Assembly: GCA_026388015.1 (NCBI GenBank)
Contig: JAPLKO010000024.1
Span: forward strand, 1 to 39,944
Length of the DNA: 39,944 nucleotides
DNA from: Candidatus Firestoneibacteriota bacterium
Lineage (GTDB): Bacteria > Oederibacteriota > D2-FULL-39-29
Reading direction: 5' to 3'
The notes below the pieces were generated by a model. That model did not search any database. It was not told the DNA's origin and worked only from the letters and a program-made list of their open reading frames with translations. This document shows, piece after piece, positions 9,143 to 16,765 of the stretch. Within the stretch, counting starts at the first letter, position 1, and each line of letters begins with the position of its first letter. The translations under genes and the position numbers were made by a program.

Positions 9143-9625
9143 CTATTCTTCATACCTAACGTCTTTAACTATAGCCTTGGTCACTCTCAGCGCCGTGTCA
9201 AAGGAAAAACCTCTTCTTACAATATAACTTGTTAAACGCCGGGCAATTACTTTTTCATCAAGCTTCTTGTAAGAGCGGGCCCGTTTTTTTGCAATATCCA
9301 AAGCCTGCTTGTATTCATCCACATTGCGGAAGGTGTATTCCAGCGCCTTTTCTATGAGCTCTTTGTCCACACCTTTTTGCAAAAGCTTCATTTTTATTAG
9401 GTTTCTTCCGGATTTGTAGAAATTCATCCGGTCAGAAGCATACGCGAAAGCATAGCGTTTATCATCAATTAGACCGTTTTCTTCGGCTTCTTCTATCAGA
9501 AGCGTAATAATATCATTATTATATTCTTTTCTTTTTAACTTATCTATAATTTCTTTGCGGGTGCGGCTTTGCTTTGAAATTAGCCAGTAGATGTAATTTC
9601 TTGCTCGGGAGCTATCGTCTTTCAT
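9143..9625 (-). CDS. recX: Regulatory protein RecX
   Basis: 160 residues built of three-helix RecX repeats: ARNYIYWLISKQSRTRKEI at the N-terminus, the ENGLIDDKRYAFAYASDRM motif near residues 49-67, and the GRNLIKMKLLQKGVD repeat near 73-87. RecX binds RecA filaments and inhibits recombinase activity. RecX is often next to recA or alaS; here alaS is 109 bases downstream and no recA is in the window. The ATG overlaps the rfbD stop by four bases, so it may be made from the rhamnose operon transcript. Confidence 0.9.
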   Translation of the reverse strand: MKDDSSRARNYIYWLISKQSRTRKEIIDKLKRKEYNNDIITLLIEEAEENGLIDDKRYAFAYASDRMNFYKSGRNLIKMKLLQKGVDKELIEKALEYTFRNVDEYKQALDIAKKRARSYKKLDEKVIARRLTSYIVRRGFSFDTALRVTKAIVKDVRYEE

Positions 9626-10488
9626 TTCTTGTTTTTTAACTCCGAGAGGAAACCCTTTAGGGCCTCTTCCCAGGGGAGGACACCGGGGACAAGAGCTCTT
9701 ATCTTTGAATTATCCAGCACGGAATAGAGAGGACGTTTTGCTTTGACTATTAATGTTTCGGTTTTAATCGGAGTGATGTCAGCGGATAAGCCCGAGTATT
9801 CCGCAATCTTTTTTGCCCATTCGTACCGTGAGCAACTGCCGGTATTAACAGCGTGGTAAGTGCCAAACTTATGCGTCCGGTAAAGCCCTTTGATCATTTT
9901 TGCAAGTTCCATAGTCCAGGTGGGAGAACCGTACATATCATCAGGAACCGTAATCGGTTCATTATTTTTAATTTTTTCATAAATCTTTGTAACAAAATTT
10001 TCCCTGTTAATCCCGTAAAGTAGGGCCGTCCTTAAAATATATCTTTCCTTGAGATTTTTGGCTACAAACAACTCGCCGGCGAGTTTTGATTTTCCGTACA
10101 TACCTGACGGACTCGGAAAATCAGATTCTTTATAAGGAGAAGTTGCCGCGCCGTCAAAGATATAATCAGTACTTATGTGCACCAGTTTTGCCCTGTATGC
10201 TTTACAGGCCATTGCAATATTTTCAGGCCCCTTTGCATTAACAGAATACGCAAGATCCACATCGTTCTCGCAGCCGTCCACATCGGTATAGGCAGACGCA
10301 TTAATTACCAGCGCTGGTCTCACCTTGTGGACAAGTTCCTTAACCTCTTCATACCTGGTAATATCAGCAATAAATGTAGGTTTATCATCGACTGCTTTTA
10401 AATCAGAAAGAATAACCTGTTCCCTGTTAAAAACACTTATTATGTCGTGGGCCAGCATACCTCCCGCGCCGATAACAAGTATTCTCAT
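9622..10488 (-). CDS. rfbD: dTDP-4-dehydrorhamnose reductase
   Basis: 288 residues. It catalyses the last step of dTDP-L-rhamnose synthesis, NAD(P)H reduction of dTDP-4-dehydro-L-rhamnose. It is an extended short-chain dehydrogenase with the nucleotide loop GAGGMLAHD at 8-15 (GQLG is more usual than GMLA), STDYIFDG at 106-113, and the catalytic Tyr131/Lys135 pair in YGKSK. The ATG at 10488 overlaps the TGA of rfbB by four bases; a GTG at 10503 in the same frame would add five residues but has less support. Confidence 0.93.
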   Translation of the reverse strand: MRILVIGAGGMLAHDIISVFNREQVILSDLKAVDDKPTFIADITRYEEVKELVHKVRPALVINASAYTDVDGCENDVDLAYSVNAKGPENIAMACKAYRAKLVHISTDYIFDGAATSPYKESDFPSPSGMYGKSKLAGELFVAKNLKERYILRTALLYGINRENFVTKIYEKIKNNEPITVPDDMYGSPTWTMELAKMIKGLYRTHKFGTYHAVNTGSCSRYEWAKKIAEYSGLSADITPIKTETLIVKAKRPLYSVLDNSKIRALVPGVLPWEEALKGFLSELKNKK

Positions 10489-11438
10489 CCTAGTTTTAGC
10501 CACCAGGCTTTATTGTTCAGATACCATTCAACTGTTTTTTTCATGCCGTCCTCAAAACTGTATTTCGGTTTATAGCCTAGCTTTCTAATTTTATTTGTAG
10601 TAAGCGCATATCTAAAATCATGCCCCAAGCGATCCTTTACGTAGGTGATCAGGGTCTTAGGTTTGCCGGTATATTCCAAAATAAGAGTGGTTATTTCAAG
10701 ATTAGTTTTCTCATTTCCTCCGCCGACATTGTAGATCTCCCCCGCTTTACCTTTATGCAATGCCAGGTCGATGCCGATACAATTATCCTCCACATAAATC
10801 CAATCCCGGACGTTTTTGCCGCTGCCGTATACCGGTAAATTAAGATTCATAGAGGCATTGGTAATAAACAAAGGAATAAGTTTCTCCGGATACTGATATG
10901 GTCCGTAATTATTTGAGCTTCTTGTAATAATAACAGGAAAACCAAACGTAGTATAGTAGGATCTAGCCAGTAGTTCCGCCCCGGCTTTACTGGAGGAGTA
11001 AGGGCTTGAAGGATTAAGGTTATCCTCTTCAGAAAAAGCCCCTTTAACTGCGCTGCCGTACACTTCATCGGTGCTTATCTGAACAAACTTATTAATGTTC
11101 AGTTTCTTTGCCGTTTCCAAAAGATTGTGAACGCCCATGAAGTTAGTTCTGACAAAAGCCGACGGATCAGCTATTGATCTGTCAACATGGGATTCGGCAG
11201 CGAAATTGATGACGGCATCACAGTTGCGCATAGCTTTCTGAGCCGTGACGGAATCGCAGATGTCGCCTTTTATGAATTTGTACCTCGGGTTTTTCGCAAG
11301 GTCTTTAAGATTATCCGGATTCCCCGCATAAGTCAGCTTATCCAGATTAACAATAGAATAATTTTTATATTTGTTAAGCATGTAGCGGACAAAATTACTC
11401 CCGATAAACCCCGCCCCGCCAGTCACCAATATTTTCAT
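10485..11438 (-). CDS. rfbB: dTDP-glucose 4,6-dehydratase
   Basis: 317 residues. It converts dTDP-glucose to dTDP-4-dehydro-6-deoxyglucose with bound NAD. The start at 11438 is set by GAGGAG seven bases upstream and by the family N-terminus MKILVTGGAGFIGSN; the frame is open further upstream but that part has no family resemblance. NAD loop GGAGFIG at 7-13, catalytic Thr123-Asp124-Glu125 in STDEVYG, and Tyr147/Lys151 in YSSSK are all present, as is the SSNNYGPYQYPEKLIP segment. Second enzymatic step of the rhamnose block. Confidence 0.96.
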   Translation of the reverse strand: MKILVTGGAGFIGSNFVRYMLNKYKNYSIVNLDKLTYAGNPDNLKDLAKNPRYKFIKGDICDSVTAQKAMRNCDAVINFAAESHVDRSIADPSAFVRTNFMGVHNLLETAKKLNINKFVQISTDEVYGSAVKGAFSEEDNLNPSSPYSSSKAGAELLARSYYTTFGFPVIITRSSNNYGPYQYPEKLIPLFITNASMNLNLPVYGSGKNVRDWIYVEDNCIGIDLALHKGKAGEIYNVGGGNEKTNLEITTLILEYTGKPKTLITYVKDRLGHDFRYALTTNKIRKLGYKPKYSFEDGMKKTVEWYLNNKAWWLKLG

Positions 11439-11496
11439 ATTTAACTCCTCGCCTCTTAGATTATCTGCCCGCCTGAATCTAGAAAGAGGGCTGTTG

Positions 11497-11952
11497 TCAC
11501 CCGTCTTTTCTTGCCCAATTATACTTAATTTTTTTGGTATCAGCCGGCAAACGGTACTCGTCAGGCTCTTTATAATTATACATTTCTGTGGGACAGTTAA
11601 TGATAATGCATTCATTCTCGCTTACACATTTAAACCCGTGAAAAACGTTTTTTGGTATATGAAGCAGGATTTGATTATGTTCCCCGATAAAGAACTCGTT
11701 TATTTCACCTTTCGTCTTTGAACCTGGTCTGCTGTCAAAAAGAACGACTTTGGCCATACCTTTGACGCAGACAAAATTATCATTTTGTATACGGTGATAA
11801 TGCCAGGCTTTTACGGCTCCGGGCATTGTTGTCGTCATATATACCTGCCCGAACTTTTCGAACATTTCATCATCTTTTCTGAACATCTCCATAAGGCGTC
11901 CGCGTTCATCTGGAATTACTTTTAATTTCTTTATTTTCACATTTTCTATCAT
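11497..11952 (-). CDS. rfbC: dTDP-4-dehydrorhamnose 3,5-epimerase-like protein (short form)
   Basis: 151 residues, cupin fold, shorter than the usual 180 or so. Its place between rfbA and rfbB implies the epimerase step of dTDP-L-rhamnose synthesis. The catalytic histidine is kept (H51 in AWHYHR), as are H105 in IPKNVFHGF and a tyrosine pair at 125/127 in the expected place. The lysine of the usual HxQ...(G/A)KLV strand appears replaced by asparagine (N59 in QNDNFVCV). It may be a divergent 3,5-epimerase or act on one carbon only. The gene symbol rests mainly on context. Confidence 0.8.
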   Translation of the reverse strand: MIENVKIKKLKVIPDERGRLMEMFRKDDEMFEKFGQVYMTTTMPGAVKAWHYHRIQNDNFVCVKGMAKVVLFDSRPGSKTKGEINEFFIGEHNQILLHIPKNVFHGFKCVSENECIIINCPTEMYNYKEPDEYRLPADTKKIKYNWARKDG

Positions 11953-12008
11953 CTTTCACTCCTCATCTCTTATACTCTTTTGTTGCTTTTTTCGCTGTCT
12001 TGCTTCTC

Positions 12009-12743
12009 TTACCCCATTTTGTTTGCGCCGTAGAGAGCAACGGTTTTATTTGTTTCGAACCAGCCCTCGATGGAAGAACCCGCATCCGCCCACCAGCCGT
12101 CAAGTATACTATGGCTAAGCCGGCCTTTTTTAAGATACATATTGTTTACATCGGTTATTTCCAGCTCTCCTCTTTCGGAAGGTTTTAGCTTCCCTATAAT
12201 CTTAAAAACTTCATTATCAAACATATAAATACCTATTACCGCATAGTTCGAAGCCGGTTTTTTTGGTTTCTCTATTATCCCGGTTATTCTGCCGTTTTTG
12301 AATACCGGCACACCGTAATTCTCAGGATCAGGAACTTCTTTAAGAATTATCTTTGCGCCTTTTTTGCTTTTTTCAAATTCAGCAACCGAACTCTTAATGT
12401 TGCCGCCGATTAGATTATCTCCGAGCATAACAAGCACTTTTTCTCCCTCCGAGAAATGCTCGGCAAGTGAAAGCGCATCCGCAATCCCGCCTTCGCCTTT
12501 TTGATAGGCATAATTTATATGCTGTAAACCAAAATCTTTGCCGTTACCGAGCAGGCGTAAAAAATCCCCGGCATTATTTCCACCTACAACCAGCATAATA
12601 TCCTTAATCCCTGCATTAACAAGCGTTTGGATAGGATAAAATATCATAGGTTTATCATAAACCGGCAGTAAGTGCTTATTTGTTATCCTTGTGAGAGGAG
12701 AAAGACGCGTCCCGAGTCCTCCCGCCAAAATAATTCCTTTCAT
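12009..12743 (-). CDS. rfbA: Glucose-1-phosphate thymidylyltransferase
   Basis: 244 residues. It makes dTDP-glucose from glucose-1-phosphate and dTTP, the first rhamnose-pathway step. The nucleotidyltransferase signature GGLGTRLSPLTRITNKHLLP follows directly from the start; later come a GIADAL motif, GDN, ELEITDVN and a WADAGS end motif. The start at 12743 has AGGGAGG five bases upstream; an in-frame extension to 12788 is not family-like. The protein is of the short type (about 240 rather than 290 residues). It leads the order rfbA-rfbC-rfbB-rfbD-recX on the minus strand. Confidence 0.95.
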   Translation of the reverse strand: MKGIILAGGLGTRLSPLTRITNKHLLPVYDKPMIFYPIQTLVNAGIKDIMLVVGGNNAGDFLRLLGNGKDFGLQHINYAYQKGEGGIADALSLAEHFSEGEKVLVMLGDNLIGGNIKSSVAEFEKSKKGAKIILKEVPDPENYGVPVFKNGRITGIIEKPKKPASNYAVIGIYMFDNEVFKIIGKLKPSERGELEITDVNNMYLKKGRLSHSILDGWWADAGSSIEGWFETNKTVALYGANKMG

Positions 12744-12850
12744 AAAAACCTCCCTTAAAACAAAATTATTAAACGAACAGACAATCACGCAATATTCATA
12801 ATTTAAGCGAAGCGAATTATCCGTTTACCTGATAATGTACTTTGCTATTA

Positions 12851-14515
12851 TTATTTCTGTATTTCATTTCTATACTTCTGCGCCTCTTTGGGAACATACC
12901 ATTTTTCGAAGTTATACTTCAAACCTGCAGGCTCCACTTTTAGGCCCTTAAAACGTTTGCTTACCGCAACTAACGATTCCGGGACGCAGATAAAGACATA
13001 TGGAAGGTCGTCAGCCATTATTGCATGTATTTTATTATAAGCTTGTTTTCTTTTTTCATGATCAAAAGTGGTCCGGCCCGCAAGTAACAGCCTGTCCACC
13101 TCGTCGTTTTTATAAGAAACAAAATTATACTCTTTTTCCGCTGTTTTTGAAGAATGAAAAAGATCAAAATTATCCGGATCATTCGAAAGCGACCAACCTA
13201 GCAATATTGCATCAAATTTCTTTTTATCAATAAACTCATTAACCAGAGAGCTCCAGGCAATCACCCGGATCTTTACGTTAATCCCTATTTTCTTTAGATT
13301 CTGCTGAATTATCTGCACCATAAGTTCTCTTGCTTTGTTACCCTGGTTTGTCAGCAGCATAAACTCAAATCTATTTCCATTCTTCTCCAGCACACCGTCA
13401 TTTCCGGGCGTCCAGCCTGCGGCTGTTAAAAGCGCTTTTGCTTTCTCGGGGTTATACCCCTGCGCAGGAACAGATTTATTATACGCCCAGGACCTGGGCA
13501 AATAGGGACCTGTCGTTTCAACGCCGCAGCCCAGCAATACACCGTCTATTATTTCTTTTTTATTTATTCCGTAAGCTATCGCTTTTCTGACATTTTTATC
13601 GGTGAACAAAGGATTCCGAAGATTGAAGCCCATGTAGGAATAATTAAAGCCTACGTATTTAAACATATTGTATTTGGCGTTAAATGAGATATCTTTCTTA
13701 AGCGTTTTATACATATCGGGGGTCAGGTTCATCGAATCGACACCCCCTGCTTTCAGTTCCATTAATTGTGAAGATTGATCCGGAATTACACGGTATAAGA
13801 ACTTGTCAATAAAGGAACGGCCGTCAAAGTATTTTTCATTGTATATTAGACTGATTTTTTCTCCCCGACTCCAGCCAGCAAAAATAAACGGGCCGGTGCC
13901 GGTAGGACGGGAGTTAAAGTCTGTGGTATTAACATCTTCTTTATAAAGAAGATGTTTTGGTATAATCCCGATGCCCCAGCTCTCAAGGGCCGGAGCAAAG
14001 GGTTTTTCATAGGTAACTCTGACAGTGTAACTATCCGTCGCTTCAAATACTTTTACAAGCTCATAGGCGCTTTTATACGGGCTTTTTGTCTTTGCCGCAG
14101 TTAAAGTTCTATAAGTAAATTCCACATCTGCTGAAGTAAAGGGCGCGCCATCCTGCCATTTAATGTTTTTCTTAAGATAAAAAGTGATCGTGAGCTTATT
14201 TTCTGACACCTCCCACCTCTCGGCGAGGTCGCCTACAAGTCTTAAATCCTTGTCATATTTAACCAACCCGTTAAAGATGAGTCCGTTAATATCACTCGAG
14301 GCTGAGTCAGTTGAAAGCAGCGGGTTCAATACGGAAGCATCTCCGATAGATGAGTCAATAAACATGTCCCCGAAGGCTTTTCCTTTATCCGATATAGAGC
14401 CGGAGCTGTTTTCCCGCAGCTTGCTCATGTCTTCTGAAATTCTTATGGTAAGGAAGTAGCCCCCAACAATAACAGCAAAAAACACTATCAGGATGATAAT
14501 TTTCCCTGCACTCAT
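12851..14515 (-). CDS. Peptide/oligopeptide-type ABC transporter solute-binding protein (SBP_bac_5)
   Basis: 554 residues, family 5 extracellular binding protein. A hydrophobic N-terminal segment (about residues 5-25) has no lipobox cysteine, so it looks like a membrane anchor or an ordinary signal peptide rather than a lipoprotein signal. The start of the mature domain (SSIGDASVLNPLLSTDSAS), the LAERWEVSENKLTITFYLKK region and ...KGLKVEPAGLKYNFEKWYVP at the end are typical. By family it captures peptides, nickel or sugars outside the membrane. No permease or ATPase of the Dpp/Opp type is nearby, so its partner is elsewhere or it has another role. It lies 57 bases after secG. Confidence 0.9.
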   Translation of the reverse strand: MSAGKIIILIVFFAVIVGGYFLTIRISEDMSKLRENSSGSISDKGKAFGDMFIDSSIGDASVLNPLLSTDSASSDINGLIFNGLVKYDKDLRLVGDLAERWEVSENKLTITFYLKKNIKWQDGAPFTSADVEFTYRTLTAAKTKSPYKSAYELVKVFEATDSYTVRVTYEKPFAPALESWGIGIIPKHLLYKEDVNTTDFNSRPTGTGPFIFAGWSRGEKISLIYNEKYFDGRSFIDKFLYRVIPDQSSQLMELKAGGVDSMNLTPDMYKTLKKDISFNAKYNMFKYVGFNYSYMGFNLRNPLFTDKNVRKAIAYGINKKEIIDGVLLGCGVETTGPYLPRSWAYNKSVPAQGYNPEKAKALLTAAGWTPGNDGVLEKNGNRFEFMLLTNQGNKARELMVQIIQQNLKKIGINVKIRVIAWSSLVNEFIDKKKFDAILLGWSLSNDPDNFDLFHSSKTAEKEYNFVSYKNDEVDRLLLAGRTTFDHEKRKQAYNKIHAIMADDLPYVFICVPESLVAVSKRFKGLKVEPAGLKYNFEKWYVPKEAQKYRNEIQK

Positions 14516-14572
14516 GCTTTCACCTCTGGCTCAAAAAAATCTCGCAACATTTCTTATGCAAGATATAAGACT

Positions 14573-15067
14573 TTATTTTCTCTTCTCTGCAGTTACAACG
14601 CCTTTAACAGATTGCGTCTTTTCACGGGCGCCGGTTGAAGGGCTTTTCGCTTCTGCCGCAATATTATTTTTGTTCCTGGGTTGAATTTTTGCTTCCGCTG
14701 TAACACTTTTTTTAGCTCTGGAAAGAGGTTTAGCTTCAGGAGTTATAGACGCAGCCGCATTTTTCGTAGCAGGAGTTCCTGCCGCTTCTTTTTGCAGCTC
14801 TGCAACCAACCTGCTTTGTTCCGGTCCGGAGTACTTGGAGAATCTGGCTAGGGTTATGGTTATTACAAGTATTAATATTGCCACGACGGTGGTTATTCTA
14901 ACTATAATATTCTTTCCGCCGGCAGGACCAAAGAGCGTCTGAGAGGCGCCTCCGCCCAGCATCGAGCCTATATCAGAACCTTTGCCGGACTGCAGGAGTA
15001 TCAAAAGTATTAACAGCAAACACAAAAACACATGCAGAATAGTCAGTATCGTCATTAATGCAGCCAT
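14573..15067 (-). CDS. secG: Preprotein translocase subunit SecG with a repeat tail
   Basis: 164 residues. The first 80 form a normal SecG: membrane helix 1 at about 5-25, the loop QSGKGSDIGSMLGGGASQT with the FGPAGG motif, and helix 2 at about 54-74. SecG assists SecYE in protein export. The tail from about residue 85 is Ala/Lys/Glu-rich and contains three tandem 14-residue units opening ITPEAK (108), VTAEAK (122) and IAAEAK (136), and a last VTAEK at 158. Such a tail is longer than in most SecG proteins and would lie in the cytoplasm or near the ribosome. tpiA is the upstream neighbour. Confidence 0.93.
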   Translation of the reverse strand: MAALMTILTILHVFLCLLLILLILLQSGKGSDIGSMLGGGASQTLFGPAGGKNIIVRITTVVAILILVITITLARFSKYSGPEQSRLVAELQKEAAGTPATKNAAASITPEAKPLSRAKKSVTAEAKIQPRNKNNIAAEAKSPSTGAREKTQSVKGVVTAEKRK

Positions 15068-15092
15068 TTATTTTTCCTCCAATTTGATTATA

Positions 15093-15851
15093 TTACTTCT
15101 TCTCGAATTTCACGAGTTTTACAAAAGAATCGGCTTCAAGAGCGGCTCCTCCGACTAAAGCGCCGTCAATATCCGGCTCATTCATCAAAATCGAAACATT
15201 GTCAGGTTTTACGCTTCCGCCATACTGAATGCGAAGAGCTTCCGCCACAGGCTTGTCATATAGTTTTTCGACAAGATCTCTTATAAATTTATGTACTTCC
15301 TGCGCCTGTTCTTTGCTGGCCACTTTCCCGGTACCGATAGCCCAGACCGGTTCATACGCAAGAACCATCTTTGAAACTTCTTCTTTAGTAAAACCTGCCA
15401 GGCAACCCGTTATCTGTGTTTTGATAACTTCTTTCCAAATATTTTTTTCTCTTTCTTCAAGTGTTTCCCCGGCGCAAATAATAGGTAGCAAGCCCTCTGC
15501 AAGTACTGCTTTAACTTTTTTATTAATAAAATCGTTGGTCTCTTTAAAATACTGCCTTCTCTCTGAATGACCGAGGATTACATATGCACAGCCCGCTTCT
15601 TTGAGCATTGCGGGTGAAACCTCTCCGGTAAACGCGCCTTTTTTTTCAAAATAGCAATTCTGTGCGCCAACCTTTATATTGCTGCCTTTCAATAACTGAG
15701 AAACTGCATTTACCGCCAAAAACGGCGGACAGACTACGACCTCCGTATCGGCAACTCCTTCAAGCTTGATTTTTAAATCTTTCACAAGCTCCAGAGCCTC
15801 CGCAATATTCTTATTCATCTTCCAGTTACCTGCAATAATCGTTTTTCTCAT
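15093..15851 (-). CDS. tpiA: Triosephosphate isomerase
   Basis: 252 residues, normal length. It interconverts dihydroxyacetone phosphate and glyceraldehyde-3-phosphate. Visible catalytic residues are Lys11 in NWKMNK, His95 in LGHSERR and Glu167 in AYEPVWAIGTG; the phosphate loop GGSV is near residue 211. The ATG overlaps the stop of the homocysteine methyltransferase-like gene by four bases, and secG follows after 25 bases, as in many bacteria that keep tpiA-secG together. Confidence 0.98.
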   Translation of the reverse strand: MRKTIIAGNWKMNKNIAEALELVKDLKIKLEGVADTEVVVCPPFLAVNAVSQLLKGSNIKVGAQNCYFEKKGAFTGEVSPAMLKEAGCAYVILGHSERRQYFKETNDFINKKVKAVLAEGLLPIICAGETLEEREKNIWKEVIKTQITGCLAGFTKEEVSKMVLAYEPVWAIGTGKVASKEQAQEVHKFIRDLVEKLYDKPVAEALRIQYGGSVKPDNVSILMNEPDIDGALVGGAALEADSFVKLVKFEKK

Positions 15852-16747
15852 TTATCAAATCTCCTTTCTATCTTATTTTTAATTTGTCTTATATGCCCGG
15901 GGGTGGTGCCGCAACAACCGCCAATGATGTTCGCCCCGGCCTTTAATAATATTTCCGTATAAGAAGCCACCAACTCCGGAGTCTCGTCATAACCTATAAC
16001 GCCGTTTTTCAATTTAGGCATGCCGGCATTCGGCTCCGCAATCAAAGGGCTATCGGTCCCGGCTCTCAGGGCCTTAATTACTTCTGCCATCTGCTCTACC
16101 CCGTTGCCGCAATTTGAACCGAGAATATCCGCGCCGGCTTTTGTAAGCTCATAAATCATAGAGGGAACGTCTACCCCCATTACTGTTCGCACATCTTTAG
16201 CCGCAGTCACCTCAAAAGTCATACACGCAATTATTGGAAGTTTAGTATTCTCTTTCACCGCTCTTACCGCCGCCACTGCCTCTTCAAGAGCTATCATAGT
16301 CTCAATAATAATTATGTCCGCCCCGCCTTCTTCCAGCGCCATGGCTTGAGCCTGAAAAGCCTCATATGCTTCTTCTGTTTTCAAAAAACCCAAAGGCTCC
16401 AAAAGAGAACCTGTAGGCCCGATATTTCCTGCGACTATTACATTCCTGCCATATTTTTTTGCCGCAGTTTTTGCATTAAGCGCTCCGTTTTTGTTTATTT
16501 CTTCAAGCTTTGCTTCTAGATTAAATTTCTTAAGCTTTATACTATTTGCGCCGAAGGTGTTCGTAATAATTATATCCGCGCCGGCTTCTATATATTCCTG
16601 ATGCACGGAAATAAGTTTTTCGGTTTGCGTCAAGTTCCAGTATTCAGGACACTCGCCTAAAGCCAATCCGAATTTTTGAAGCATTGTACCCATAGAGCCG
16701 TCGCAAACCAGAATTTCCCTCTTTAACCGGCCAAGAATATCCTGCAT
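15848..16747 (-). CDS. Homocysteine S-methyltransferase domain protein (MetH N-terminal domain, stand-alone)
   Basis: 299 residues, equal to only the first domain of cobalamin-dependent methionine synthase. It has the opening VCDGSMGTMLQ, TNTFGANSIKL, and the three zinc-ligand cysteines: C213 in SNCGNG and C278/C279 in GGCCGTTPGHI. It should transfer a methyl group to homocysteine or another thiol. The pterin-, cobalamin- and activation domains of MetH are absent from the gene and from the window, so it needs a separate corrinoid protein or uses another donor such as S-methylmethionine. It is translationally coupled to tpiA (four-base overlap) and lies 18 bases after the citrate-synthase-like gene. 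Confidence 0.88.
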   Translation of the reverse strand: MQDILGRLKREILVCDGSMGTMLQKFGLALGECPEYWNLTQTEKLISVHQEYIEAGADIIITNTFGANSIKLKKFNLEAKLEEINKNGALNAKTAAKKYGRNVIVAGNIGPTGSLLEPLGFLKTEEAYEAFQAQAMALEEGGADIIIIETMIALEEAVAAVRAVKENTKLPIIACMTFEVTAAKDVRTVMGVDVPSMIYELTKAGADILGSNCGNGVEQMAEVIKALRAGTDSPLIAEPNAGMPKLKNGVIGYDETPELVASYTEILLKAGANIIGGCCGTTPGHIRQIKNKIERRFDK

Positions 16748-16765
16748 TGAATTTTCCCTTGTGCT

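Noticed and set aside
11439..11615. Extension of rfbB upstream by 59 codons
   Set aside because: The added residues overlap the rfbC-like gene, are not family-like, and the ribosome-binding site fits the ATG at 11438.
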